Made by a program: the position numbers and the translations under genes. A stretch of DNA of 64,000 bases from Purshia tridentata (Eukaryota > Streptophyta > Magnoliopsida > Rosales > Rosaceae): NCBI GenBank assembly GCA_003254885.1, contig QANT01003329.1:1-64000 (forward strand), read 5' to 3'. Shown here in pieces: positions 27,401 to 39,412 of this stretch. The notes under the pieces were generated by a model. That model was not told the DNA's origin, made no database searches, and saw nothing but the letters and a program-made list of their open reading frames with translations. How positions within the stretch are numbered: position 1 is the stretch's first letter; each line of letters starts with the position of its first letter.

Positions 27401-28576
27401 TGAATTCTAAAACAGTCCACGTCTATGTGCATTAATGCATTCACCTTACACTGACTAATGCCATGTACAATTGACCCAACTAATTACTTTTGAAAGGAAA
27501 AGATCCAATCAATTCAACCATAGCAAAACTGAACAAAACTAAACAGGAGAATACTCATCTAAAGTTGATAGTCCACCAGCGTCAGAAGACACTCGAATAA
27601 GGAGCAGAAATTAGTAGCATTAATCAGAAAATATAATCATGTATAATATGATAATTACCTCTACTTCTAGCACATTTGATGATGAAGGCGAATACAGGAA
27701 AGGCTGACAGAGGCGCCTGAACCTCGACTCCCCCTCACATTGAACAAATACCTCCAAAGCAAATGAAGGAGGTGAAGTAGCCCTGTAAACATCATTAGCA
27801 CTTCAGAATATCAATACTAATGCAACATCTATAAAGCATCATCTGAAATTAGCACCAAAAGAAATTAGTAACAAGCTTCTAAAATTCAATTCTCAGATAA
27901 TTCCCCAGATGGGAGATTACACTTAATTAATAGAATATTCACTAAATCAGCTGTGGATATAAACACTCCACACACTCTGCATGGATTTCTTGCGCTCAAC
28001 CCGATTCATGGGCTGGAGCTAAGATATAGTATTTATAATAGGCTAAAGTGAATGCTGAATATAATGGAATGGGATCTTTGGGCCTAAGCTCGACGATCCT
28101 ATCACAATATTCTAAAATTCAAAATCAAACATGAAGGCTGAAAAGGTTGCATAAATTAGTAGCGCCACTTACCCAACAAGTGGTAATGCTTGAGAAGCAA
28201 ACGACACGTTCTGTTCAAGAAACTCGCAAGCAGTGATAACAATGGGTTCGGCAAATAATACCTAACAGCAGTAATCCACTTCCAATTAGTAAGCATTTAG
28301 CTAGTAGTTGTAAACCAACATAATTCAAGAAATTTAATAATCTATGCATATGGTGCAGTTGGATTGCATATAACTAGCACGGAATTCCAATAAACAAGAT
28401 TTAACATATGAAAATTAATCAACACTTGTAACTTAATTATAAAACACGCATTAAATTAAGCACGCAGATAATTGAAAATCTACAAACGGTGAGAGAGTAA
28501 CCTCGTCGACGTATTCGTCCAGATGGGGGTGAACGAAGGTCTGGGCGAACAACACGCAAGGCTCGGGTCGACCCAT
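12470..28576 (-). CDS. VIR: VIRILIZER homologue, scaffold of the m6A RNA methyltransferase complex
   Basis: Complete 28-exon gene, 6612 coding bases, 2203 aa. Exons in transcript order: 28502-28576, 28173-28261, 27659-27782, 25807-26430, 25271-25639, 25073-25177, 24757-24939, 23450-23591, 23180-23361, 22996-23081, 22744-22792, 21915-21981, 21347-21825, 21171-21270, 20559-20692, 19910-19977, 19609-19825, 18828-19037, 18523-18678, 18397-18450, 18086-18300, 17915-17984, 17023-17354, 15987-16164, 14513-15898, 13594-14418, 13234-13305, 12470-12490. The start MGRPEPCVLFAQTFVHP is the conserved VIR N-terminus; the end YFKSPEAIQ...KLMQMLQEKLGQL is the conserved C-terminus. Between lie the VIR N-terminal domain, long helical ARM-like repeats, an acidic Ser-rich stretch (about 1437-1898) and a Pro/Gln-rich stretch (about 1900-2150). 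In plants VIR holds together MTA, MTB, FIP37 and HAKAI in the nucleus. Intron 19 has a GC donor; the last exon codes only six residues. Confidence 0.95.
13360..13590. mobile_element. Possible small inverted-repeat element in VIR intron 26
   Basis: Read on the minus strand, the piece starts near GGATCCGTTTGGAAACTG, the kind of end seen in PIF/Harbinger or hAT MITEs. The other end is not clear, so this is a weak call. Confidence 0.25.
17660..17805 (-). mobile_element. tRNA-derived SINE in VIR intron 22
   Basis: On the minus strand there is an A-box-like TAGCTAGTGTGG (17776-17787) and, 34 bases on, a B-box-like GGGTTGAATCCC (17742-17753), then the C-rich and GGGAGAA sequence typical of plant SINE bodies. 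Its strand is the same as VIR. Ends and target duplication are not resolved. Confidence 0.55.
22196..22290 (+). mobile_element. Possible second SINE relic in VIR intron 11
   Basis: TAGCTTGGGTGG (22203-22214) and AAGTTCAAAAAC (22246-22257) are spaced like the A and B boxes of a tRNA-derived SINE, with GTAAGCC after the A box. It is antisense to VIR. It is short and diverged, so the call is tentative. Confidence 0.35.
23592..24756. other. Long VIR intron 7
   Basis: This 1165-base intron has no coding signal. A CT-rich tract lies at 24000-24050, and at about 24455-24520 there is T-run plus TTTTTATTGACC sequence like the antisense 3' end of a LINE, too short to classify. Confidence 0.4.
26630..27320 (-). 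mobile_element. LINE 3'-end fragment in VIR intron 3
   Basis: Read on the minus strand, broken frames give WKAKVLPE, LPWLVADGMINTCDQ and NGEESVNYLFLHCPF, then WERIRFWSAIWA. These are the zinc-binding domain (zf-RVT) and tail typical of plant L1-type non-LTR retrotransposons. The minus-strand sequence ends AATAAAATTTG and an A run at about 26630, as expected for a LINE 3' end. It lies in the same sense as VIR, is 5'-truncated and carries frameshifts and stops. The reverse transcriptase core is absent. Confidence 0.75.
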
Positions 28577-29506
28577 TCCGTGATACTCGGATCCTATAAC
28601 CGGGTTCGTCAAGAAAACATGGACTTGAAGTCTCTTCAATTTGAATTCTAGGGTTTTGGAGGTTCTCTGTAAATAGAAGTGAACGTTTTAGGGGGTTTTT
28701 CAGGTTTGTCACAGTGTCGCCAACTTGAAGGAAAGAGAAAATAAGGAGGGAGAGAGGGGAAGGGGTTCTATGACATTTCCCACGTTTTTTTTTATTTATA
28801 ATTATATACAAGTTTTGGGTATATATAAAAAATATGATAGTGTTTCATAATTTGCATCGTATCATTCCAATTTTTTCAATTAATACCTAATATTTTAATT
28901 TATTTAGAATATACTACTATTGTATATCATACTTTTTATTAGACATTAATTGATGACGTAGTAGTTGCAAATTTCATATTTTTGCGAACTTGTAAGGTCT
29001 TTTATATTTTTGCTAATTAGTAAGGCCAAATGGCCTCCCAAACTGCCCTATAAAAAGTGCTTTAACGGTTTGATATGAATTTTTCTTTTTTAACAATTTT
29101 CCAAAATTTATATCAAACATGATGTATATAAAATGCACATTAAGAGAGGTTATTTAACCTTACATATTAATAGAAATATAAGACTCGCAACTATTAAGTC
29201 ATCAATTATCGTATATTAGATAGTCAAAAATATGACAGCAGTCAGTTGCAAATAAACGTGAGGTACTAAAATAATAAAATTGAGATATGATGCAAAATGT
29301 GCAATTCCCTAAACTTCAGAGTGCGCACTCACTAATTTTTTTCTCCCTATTCTACATAATTTTTTAACATGAACAAATCACATTATATCCCATTATAAAA
29401 TTCATTAAGAACAAATTATATTTCAAATTAAAAACACAATTTAAGAAGTTATTTTGTTTATAATTTAATTTCTTTTGAACTAAAGCCAGGGCAATAGTTG
29501 ATTTTA
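28577..29506. other. VIR 5' region and AT-rich intergenic sequence
   Basis: The first about 200 bases upstream of the VIR ATG are probably 5' UTR and promoter. The rest is AT-rich with no gene seen. Confidence 0.45.
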
Positions 29507-30445
29507 AATTTTAGTCTAAATTGCATAAATGCCTTATAGACTTTGATGTTGTGCAAAAATGTCATACAAACTTTTAATTGCCACAATAAAATCTTTCAAA
29601 ATAGAGCAAATTTGCCACTAACGTCAATTATGTTCATAACCCTGTTAAATCAAGGGGTGTTATTGACTTTTCACACACACCACCACATATTGGAGAATAG
29701 AGACCAACCCCCCACCACCACTAGCGGTGACAGCAGCGGCTGAGGCGGTGGTTTACTTGAAAAATGCAAATATTCTCAAATTTCTTAGAATTTTCAATTC
29801 TAATCAACAATTAAAGGTTCATAGGGGTTGAAATTGTCCAAAAACACTCAAGAATCATTCCCCAAAGCCGAAATGAAAGATAACCCGAAATGGGTTTCTA
29901 AACCCCAAATTTAAATTTCTCAAATACTCAAAATTAAACTAACAAATGTATAAGGGAAATGAAGCCCATAGGGAAAAGAGAAAAACCCACAAAAAACTAA
30001 GGTGATTGGAGGTTGGAGTTGGCCAGAATTCGGTGAGGAATTCGACAGCTTTACTCCCATTTCTTGCGTAGATTTGCTATGGGTGGCGGTTGGCCGGCAC
30101 CGAGGAGGGGTGGGTTGAGTCATGCGCTGATGTAAGGAGCACACCAGTGGTTGCCATTCGTCAAGGGAAGGTTGAAGCAAGAAGCTTTGATGTGTAGCAG
30201 TGGTTGCCCACAACGTCGGGATCGCGAGAGAGAGAGAGAGAAAAATATATATATATTTTCTTTTATACAAAAAGTCAAAAACAGCCCTTGATTTAACGAA
30301 GTTATGGATAAAATTGACAGTAGTGGCAAATTTACTTTATTTTGAAAAATTGTATGACATTTTATCGCAATTAAAAGTTTGTATAGCATTTTCGCCCAAC
30401 TATCAAAGTCTATACAGCATTTATATAATTTAGCCTAAATTTGAA
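29507..30445. mobile_element. Non-autonomous MULE-like element with long terminal inverted repeats, about 940 bp
   Basis: The left arm (about 29507-29672) and the reverse complement of the right arm (about 30270-30445) match over about 170 bases: AGTCTAAATT or AGGCTAAATT, ATAAATGC, ATAGACTTTGAT, CATACAAACTTTTAATTG, AAATTTGCCACTA, TTAAATCAAGGG and TTGACTTTT. Arms differ by many substitutions, so the insertion is not recent. Long arms without a transposase suit the Mutator superfamily. The 600-base core is Pro/His-codon-rich on one strand and has a GA microsatellite at 30228-30241. No captured gene recognised. Confidence 0.75.
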
Positions 30446-30839
30446 TGCAAAGTGTATTTTGTATGATACAAGGTAGGAAAATTCAAGTTCTCTCTGAAAA
30501 GTGCATCAGAAAGCCCAGCTTTGGTTTTACCTTCATTTTCAGGTTCAAACTAATTTTACATAAATCATGAAATTTAATACCTTCATTTAAGAAAATATGG
30601 AGAGACAGAGAGATCCTCTTAAACTCAAAATCATTCAAGTAGTGTGCCTAAAGTTGGTTGACATACTAGCAAAGTAGCAACCTACTCTTCTAGCATTGCT
30701 ATCATAAGTACAACTTTAAAACTACAGCCCGCCAGCCAACTACAATACACATAACAAGGGCCAAATTTACTGCAGAACACTATTTTCTTCTTAAAAAAAA
30801 TGATTGAACTCCAAAACTGTTACTGTCAAGAAACAAAGA

Positions 30840-33800
30840 CTAATATTGTACATTTTGGCTATGCAATAACTCAACCACAGCAGAAACCACTCCCTTTCCC
30901 TCACTAGAGATGTCCAATCCCGGATTGTCAATCTTCCTGTTTAGAAGCTTGTCAAGTTCACCACGCAATTTCTGCAAAAACCCATAACCATTGACAACTA
31001 TTCAGAACATTGTTTTGACCATCTAAATAATATTAGTGTAGAAGCAGTTACCATACTAGAAGTAATAAATTTAACGTGAGATCAGGAGAGGCATTTTACC
31101 CGAATCAACTCTAAAACACTCTTTGATGCAGAGAAATGAAGGTAACCTCCAAGCATCTCGATGCCCTCCCCAGTCTTGCTAGGAATGAGACTACCACCAA
31201 ACAAAAGTAAAGCATAATCTGATATATTTGTAGAGTCTCGGATGAAAATGTTGGTTGTCTTCACTTTTTCACTATACACAATGTAAGGCAGAGGGAATAA
31301 ATGAACCCCAGCATTGACTGAGGCAGGATGGATATCAACTTTACCAACTTCTTTAGTGTAGAATGCTGTCCGCTTTCCTCTTCTTTTGCACTGCACAACA
31401 TTAGGGTAGAGCCCAGCACAAAGGATTGCACACACCATCTCCAAGTCGTGGCTGTATTGATTGTAAGCCTGTATGAACATGTTAAACCTAGTTATCATGC
31501 AAATCTTCCTCGTTTGGATGGACACAAGCCACATCACTTGGAAGGTGAAATTGAGAAAGAATAACAGTTGAATAAGTGCAGCATCAACAAAATCAATCAG
31601 TGGGAGGTTCTTTGAATTGTCAAACCATAAGAAGAATTAATACGAAAATGGCACTTGAAAAAGAAAAACTTAGGATTTGTGAAGGAACTTGACACGCACA
31701 CTCTGAGAGAGAGAGAGGTGAAATAAATGAGAAAGGTAGGAGAAGTGAAAGAGAGGCAGAACAGATGATTAAAAACAAAAAACCATTTAAAATTGTTTTC
31801 ATTTTTTATTTAAAAATCAGTCTATATATTTCCCCTCTTTTCTTTTCTCTCTCCTCCCCCTCCCCCTCCCCACTCTCTCTTTAATTAAAAAGCAAAAGAA
31901 ACAATAAACCAAAAACTTTACCAAATGGGCCCTTAAAATCTAGCACTTACATTAGCACCCCTGGATTTGTCCAGAAAGCCAATGTTTGATAATAGGTCTA
32001 CAAACTGGAGCCTCATATCCTCCATCAGCTGCAAGGTTACTGGAGATAAAAAATTATCCCAACAAAATGATTTTCCTGTTCCATTGTGTTTTGCATCTTT
32101 CCAACCTTCAAAAGCTTTAACAAGTGCTATGTGATCACTGCATCAAAAAAAGCACAAATTTTCAGATTAGCAAGAGAACCAACGTCAACCTTGCAAAAGT
32201 TCAGCAAATAGTATAAAAAGAAGCAATACAGCTCAGCTTAATTAGCTTACCTGAAAGAATCACCTGCAAAGGATCTTTTTGCAGCATCAGCTTCCTCTTT
32301 TCTATTTATTGGTAAGACAAATGGGTCACGATGAGCAAGGGCAGCTGCAATTGTTAAGGCAGGATTGAGGCATTGAAAGATAGAACCCATTAGAAGCATC
32401 TTCCCAATATTTGGATCCAATGGTAATGTGCAAAGATGGCAACCTGATATTAAGGTTTTCCAATCAACTTAAGGAGCTGATATTCACTTATTCAGTAGAG
32501 ACATGAGTTGCAAAAAGTGATACATACCAAGCGGAGTAAGCTCCTCCATATCATCTAAAGCTCCAATAGTTTTGAGCAGTTCGATTGCATTTTGAACAGC
32601 AAGAGCATCTGGTGGCTGAAGTGCCTTTGCCAAAAATGAGCCAACAGCTCCAAGCTGCAAACTTTTGATATGGAGGCATAGCTCTTGCAAAGGTGTCCGG
32701 AGAATTTCAGGTAATTGATATTGGAGCATTGCATCATGGATCATTTTTGGATACAGTCTATAACAAACTCCAGGTTGCACACGACCAGCACGCCCTCGCC
32801 TCTGAAATCATCTCACCACAGCAACAAAATAAATGCTTATTTTAATAAACACAAAATGGATCCAGTTTGCCAGAGTCTCAACAAGTTTAAAATGATGAAA
32901 CCTCTGATTTGCTGTTACTTCTGGGTAGTGAAACTATACCTGATGTGCTGAAGCCTTTGAAATCCAAGATGGTAATAGACAAGCCAACTTGTTTAAAGCA
33001 TCATAACTGGTTTCCTTTGCCTTTCCACAGTCTATGACATACACAACATCATCTATGGTGATACTACTCTCTGCAATGTTTGTTGCCAGAACAATTTTTC
33101 TGCAAGAATAGATTAAGAAAATTTAGTATTTGGAAAAAAAGTTGAAATAGAGGAGTGGGGTGTTAATAAACTATAGCACCATGGCTCGTGCAGAGTGGTG
33201 AATAGTGATTACCAACATATTAGCACACAGAAATGGGACAAATTCTATTTTCAGTCAGTTCAAAGAACTTAACTCAGTTTTCAGTCAGTTCAAAGAACTT
33301 AACTCAGCATAATCATTTACAGTTGTATACAAGAACCAAAAGGGAAAGCATATGGCCCAAAAGAAAAATGAAACAAAAATCATATATAGAAGATCAAATA
33401 TTTTCCAACTTGCCTTTTGTTAGGGGGAGGACGATCAAATATTTCGCGTTGATTGACGGTAGGCATTGACCCATGTAAGGGAAGAACCAAAAATTTTGTG
33501 GGATCTCCAAGGAATCTATTTCCCTTAATTTTGTCAAGTAACTTTGAAATGTCATCCCAGCCGGTAAGGAATACAAGAATTTCTCCATCTCTCTCATGGC
33601 GAGATATATGTTCAATTGTTGCCTCCACCTACAAATAATATGATGATTCACAATGAAATTTTATTTTATACATTTTTAAAATAATAAACAGGAATTCATT
33701 TTCAATGTAAAAAATAAAAGTAATTAATTAATTTTAAAAAAAACTTCTGTCAGCATGACAGCAAGCTCATTAAAGTCAGAAGTTAGATGCAACACAATTC

Positions 33801-36800
33801 ATATAATTCTCCCAAGCAAAAAAAAAAAAAAAATGCTGGTAAAAAAAGTAAGTGCTTTACCAGGCCCAGATCAAGCTGAGAACCAGACCAAGCTTCAAGA
33901 GACTTTCTCGTAGATGTGCTGTAATTTTTGTACTGAAAATCAATATCAACATCCTGCAAGCCAAAAGCATTATTCTTGTAAGTGCTTAATAAAAATGATT
34001 AGGAACTTCTTGAAGCTAAAAAGTAGAAACCTTAAAAATTCTTCGATAATAGCTCTACGCTATCAAAGATTTTAATGCACCAAGAGCTGTATCATTATCA
34101 ATTACTGAATTCATATACAAGAATCAGAAATGTGTACTTGCTGATAATTAAGTAGATTTCAAAAGGTAAGAAAATGATATTTAGAATGATAGGGAATGTG
34201 AGATTGCCTCAAATAATTCAGTTAAAGGATCCTTCTTGGAATCTTGCTGTCTCCTTCTTCTCCTGGAATTTCCCCCCTCCAAGTTGTCAAACTCTGACTT
34301 GACAATATAATGAGTTTTCTCCAGGATGTCTTCTAGAAATAACTCTTCCACAGGGAAAGTTAATCCCTGCCATTTGTCAACAAAGAATAACCTTAAAAAA
34401 CAATATATGTGTTGAAAAATCTCAAAGATACAAGTAATAAAGAAGAAGATCATACTGGTATATGTATTGTTGGGGAATTTCCAAAGTATTTGGAGAACAA
34501 GTCAGCATTGATGGTAGCACTCATTAGAATAAGTCGTAGATCTGGACGCCGAGGAAGAATGTCACGCAGAATTATAAGTAAAAAGTCCTCATTCATGCCT
34601 CTTTCATGGATTTCATCAACTAGCAAATGGCTCACACCAGTTAATTCTGGGTCTTGAACCTGTAGTTCAACATCAAACATAAGAAACATAATGAATGTTG
34701 TTACAGATCGTGTAGATAACAAGAATCAATAATATTCCCTATATATTACTATAATGATGATGTTTTTAGGCAAAACCAGGGTGGAAGATTTGGTGCCTTT
34801 GGAGTACAAGAAGTAAATGTATACATGTATATTATTACAACTCATTCTAAAAAGTACAAAATTAGAACTTTTTAACAAAAGGAGTAATTTTATTTCATTA
34901 TCAAGTAATATATCTCTTAAATAGAAAGCACTACTAATTATTGAAATAACGGTGTTTTCTAAAATATTTCAATATGAAGATATTTAAATAAAGAGATAAT
35001 AAATCAGAACTTTTTTAAATGAGTCATTGAAGTTCTTAACTAAAATATGGTGAAAATGATGAAAAGAGGAATACACAAAGTAAAATGGATTCTACTTTAT
35101 TCTTAAAAAAAAAAAAAAAATATAACTAAAATATGGTGAAAATGATGAAAAGAGGAAGACACAAAGTAAAATGGATTCTACTTTATTCTTAAAAAAAAAA
35201 AAAAATTGTAGAAATGATAGGGTTTGAGTCTTGAAAGAAAACATTCTCTAAAATGACATAGTTTTACTAGAAAATAAAAGGGAGAGGGACACTTATTTCT
35301 TAAAAGGACGTAGTTCTGAGAGCGTATTTTTTTAGTAACAAATGTTCTCTGAGATTCAAACTTGTATATGCAGTATAGATTACAGAATTTAACTTTTTCT
35401 TTTTTTCTTGGGTGCTAGGATTAGCGCATTATAATCTCCTGAAGAAACAATTAACTTAAAATACCTGAGTATTGTTTTCCCAATGGATACTCAAACAAGT
35501 AATATCTCATGATCTCATAACCAAGATAAAACTAAGGATTGAATCAAGCTATGCATCAATCAACTTCCAAGAACAGAAATTCAAAAGCAACATATTGATA
35601 CAGTGATTTAAGGCAAACTGGGAAAAAAAACAAGGAGTAATCATAGTGGAGTTTAAACCAGGTGTTCAAAACACAACAGCAAAATCATATTACCAACTGT
35701 CGAAGTAATACTCCAGTGGTGCAAAATAGAAGACGTGTTTGAGCAGAGCGCTTTGATTCCAGGCGGATCTGATAACCAACAGTTTCACCAAGATTCTCTC
35801 CCCTTTCAGAGGATATACGGGCTGCAACAGACACAGCAGATATACGACGTGGTTGAGTGCATATTATGTTGCAGTCAGCACCACACAGACGTAAAATCTC
35901 ATCTTCCAAAATAAATTGAGGAAGCTGCGTTGTTTTGCCACAACCTGTCTCACCAGAGACTACCAAGACCTGTAACGTAAACAAAACTAAGGAGCATAAG
36001 CTGATAAACAAAGATCAATTATTTAGTAAAACATGTAAGGGAACCTCTGATTTCCTGAAAGAGATTTCATAAAAAGTACCAACTCATAAAATAGCAAAAA
36101 TATCACAGGTTTGTCAGGATGATATAGAATAAAAATCTAACTAGACCAAATAACTGCACCCCTGCAATTCTACAACTAAAATACATGAACCTCTAGTTAA
36201 TGCTGTTGAATTATTCTATCACAAAGTATCATCTCTCATCTCCACCTTCATCCTTTGTTGTTCCTAGCAAACACCTACTAAATGTTTCTGAACTGTACAC
36301 ATAAGTACATACATACATATACAAATAGATACCAAATACTGCACTATGGTAACAGGTTGACAGTTGAATCATATTCATGTGTAACCTACAAATTTATGAA
36401 AAGTAAGCTGTAAACATATCTGGTGACACATCAAAAATTTGCAATATGCCTCATTAGACATTAGCATGCTATCTCCAAACGTTGTTCCATATTTTATAAA
36501 TACGCTGAACAATGAATGGCATCTACTGCATCACAGAACGTACCAATTAGATTGTTCATTAAATGTATTGTCTCTCTCTCTCTCTCTCCCCCTGCCAGTG
36601 TGGGCAGATGATGTGTTACTTTGTTTTTTGTTTTTTTAACTTGAATAAACTTTATAACTCCTACGAGAATTCAACTTGCATTGGTTTTTGCTTAAAAATA
36701 GAGAATTTCAAATGAATGCAGATAAATTAGTGCACCTGATTTTCTGCAACAGCTTTCAGAAATTCAGACTTCACCTTGAATGCAGGAAGCTTTTCTCGAA

Positions 36801-37946
36801 ATGAAAGCATTGCTTTCAAACTATTGCTCACCTGCAACTCACACAAGTAACCAATACCATGGATAAATTTCCAAACAAAAACCCATTACATTTTCATTTT
36901 TAGTACATAAAAATGGTAACATATACTGTCAAACTCAGAACTATCATATCCAAATATGTACCATCATTTTTTCCTGCCTCTCCTTAAGTTGAAGGCTGAG
37001 TTTCTCTTTCTCCTTAACAGTATCAGGCTCCAACGGGGAGATAGGTTTGGTTGTATTTTTACTAGCTGAAGCTGGTTTGCTCCCCTGGCCAGACCCAGAT
37101 GCCACTGAAGAAACATTAACAGATACCTCCCCCTGCGGCTGTGAGCTGTGCAAAATACTCCCAACTCTCTTGGCAGTCTCTGTAGACATCCGAATCTGCA
37201 GAAAACCCGAAAAGTGAATACTTGGTACAGATTTAAAGCTTCGTAGGCGTAGCATTGTAGCATAAGTGATACCTCTTTCTGTGTGGAACCGTGACGTTCA
37301 TCAAGATCTGCCCGGTAATCCGGCAAAGGAACTTTGCTGACCACAAGAGCCTTCCCTTTGTTATATGCATGGCTTTCTTCCCACAAGCATAGAAACAAGA
37401 AAATGAAATTGTAAGATGACTATTATGCTGACCAGAAATACAATGAAGCAGAATATACTATACACAATTATAGTATGATTCTTTGTTGGGCTGCTTACGA
37501 GTAAAGCCCCAGTTGATAGGCCATGTCAGATAAGACTTGCTGGTCATTGCGACTGAAATTTCGCTTGATTACCATCTCCTGCTCCGCTCCGATTTTCATC
37601 TGCTCCATCTTTCCCCACCATTCATTCTCATCAAGCACTTCCATCTGTTGAAGAATATCGTATTCATTAAAACATGTTTTATCAAATACATATATATATA
37701 TATGTGTGTGTGTGTGTGTATATTCACCAAACAAAGATTCAAAGACATTATAATATAACCCAGCCTTACCTCGGCAGCTTGTTGCCTGAGTCGCTCAGCT
37801 CGCCAGACAGGGTCCCACCAGCGCTGTTCGCCGCCACGACCACCTCCTCGGCCACCGCCACCGCGACCACCGCCTCCACGTCTGCCTCCGCCTCCGGCGT
37901 TGGGGCCGCCTCGGCGGCCTCCTTGGAAGTTAGGGCGGTGAGACAT
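30840..37946 (-). CDS. DEXH1: DExH-box ATP-dependent RNA helicase, DExH1 type
   Basis: Complete 16-exon gene, 3015 coding bases, 1004 aa. Exons: 37770-37946, 37499-37644, 37273-37372, 36962-37195, 36736-36831, 35694-35969, 34456-34659, 34208-34366, 33861-33953, 33414-33628, 32940-33099, 32528-32801, 32251-32443, 31951-32137, 31100-31468, 30840-30971. The N-terminus is Gly/Arg-rich (RGG, residues 10-40) and then [15 protein letters not shown]. Helicase motifs are complete: I GETGCGKT (257-264), Ia TQPRR (289-293), II DEIH (358-361), III SAT (390-392), IV FLTGW (515-519), [12 protein letters not shown] (from 572), [10 protein letters not shown] (620-627). Helicase-associated and OB-fold regions follow. 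The protein is close to Arabidopsis At2g35920 and related to animal DHX36, which unwinds G-quadruplexes; the plant role is little known. Introns 8 and 10 use GC donors. Confidence 0.95.
33248..33307. repeat. 30-bp tandem duplication in DEXH1 intron 10
   Basis: The unit starting TTTTCAGTCAGTTCAAAGAA occurs at 33248-33277 and again, identically, at 33278-33307. It looks like a recent slippage duplication and lies inside a GC-AG intron. Confidence 0.9.
35037..35208. repeat. 86-bp tandem duplication with A-runs in DEXH1 intron 6
   Basis: The unit TAACTAAAATATGGTGAAAA onward, ending in a run of about 15 A, occurs at 35037-35122 and again from 35123 with only about one substitution. Near identity implies a recent event. 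Confidence 0.9.
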
Positions 37947-38924
37947 GGAAAGAGTTGAGATTATGAGAGGGCGAAAAGCAAGCACTCGTGGCGCGACGAG
38001 GAGGTGTCTGCAAAGGCAAAGTGAGTGGTTAGTTGAACTTGTGCGTAAGACTAAGTGCACTGACATTTATATCGAGCACATGGACTTGCACTGGGGACAG
38101 AGAGTTTGGGAAGGTTTGTGTGCGCTCGCGGGGGAGTAGCGCCACGATTGCGAAAGAGGCACGCGTCATCTGTAATGGCTAATTATTTAGCAATGCCTCC
38201 CATTCTTTTTCGGCCATTCCGCCCCATCTATCTATTTTTTCCCTCTCAGATTTTGTTTTTTCTCATTTTATTACTTGGTTACATTTTAACAATTTTCATT
38301 TTTATGAATCATTGTTGTTCATGAAATTTGAATTCAAAATTTTCTCAAAAATTAAAGATAAATGAGGCATAAAATGCAATTTAATCTAACTTTTGTTGTT
38401 GTCTCAATCACATACGCAGCACTTTTGAAAAAAGTAAATTACTTTTGTTGATGGTTACATATGTCTCACATATAAGATGAAAGTTAACTTAGTTAACATA
38501 TTGGGACAACTTGCCACACAAAGTAGGAGTTCAAATGGGCAAAGTGACAATCGTGGGAAGGGGTCTATTAAGGTGGGTGTGTGGGTGTAGATTGGATCTT
38601 TTTTGGTATTATTGATACCTGTTTATGCCGAACAAAACTACATGTCGTATAAATAAAAATGATAAGGCCTTTATGACGTTTGAGTCGTTATTCGCATCAA
38701 TTTGGACTGAGAAGACCCAAAAGACTAAAAGATATTTATAGGCCTAAAATATATAGTGGATGGGACGAGGCCTAGATATGAGCTCGAAACCCAAAGGACC
38801 AAGACCTAAGTGTAGGTTTGGCGACCACACCGCGAGGGCCATAGTATGCTTGGTGACTAAAGGCTAGTTTTGTATTTTTGTGAAATAAAGTAATTATAAT
38901 GAAAAAGCTGTTATAGGGTAAAGC
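37947..38924. other. DEXH1 promoter side and intergenic sequence
   Basis: The first about 200 bases beyond the DEXH1 ATG are probably its 5' UTR and promoter. Further on no gene is seen; sequence from about 38640 on resembles the flanks of the degenerate minisatellite. Confidence 0.4.
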
Positions 38925-38944
38925 AACCCCTAAACGTGCTTATT

Positions 38945-39063
38945 TTGAACCCCTAAAAACAGATTATTTTGACTATAGTTTTGAAAATAAGCGTATTCTA
39001 CTTTTTTTACCAAACACTTCTTAGTTGAAAACTTTTAAAATAAGGTGTTTATTTTGGCCACAC
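38945..39063. repeat. Dispersed repeat, copy 2 (MITE-like)
   Basis: This is the second copy of the repeat at 4319-4443, in the same orientation, with the shared blocks TTTTGAAAATAAG, CAAACAC and TTTTGGCCACA. Confidence 0.5.
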
Positions 39064-39080
39064 CTAAATACAGACCCAAA

Positions 39081-39412
39081 AGGTATAGGGCTAGGTATAG
39101 TTTTAGTACTGGCACGAGATGCGGCTCGTGAATAAGCATGGGATTGACGCTCATAAGTATGAGCCTAAATAATAGCCTTAATAGCATGGGATGATGCTTA
39201 TGGAAATGACCCATCAGGTATGACCCTCCTACATATGATCCCACCATGGTATGACATCTAAGTATGACCTCGGTACTCAAAGGTACGAGGTTAGGCATAA
39301 CCTCACTAAGAAGGTATGAGGGTAGGCACAGCCTCATAACTAAGAATGTATAAGGCTAAGCTAGCCTCAATACTAGCAGGCTATAAGGCCTGAGCATGAC
39401 CTCGTTACTTTG
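39081..39412. repeat. Degenerate minisatellite, unit about 30-35 bp
   Basis: Diverged units of the form GGTATGAGG-CTAGGCATA-GCCTCA-TACTAAGAA repeat in a row. The clearest are at about 39282-39312 (GGTACGAGGTTAGGCATAAC), 39312-39345 (GGTATGAGGGTAGGCACAGC), 39346-39378 (TGTATAAGGCTAAGCTAGCC) and 39379-39412. Such arrays are often found inside or beside transposons. Confidence 0.65.

Noticed and set aside
29920-30270. 116-aa minus-strand frame in the MULE-like core
   Set aside because: It is low in complexity, includes a microsatellite, and shows no domain; treated as part of the element.
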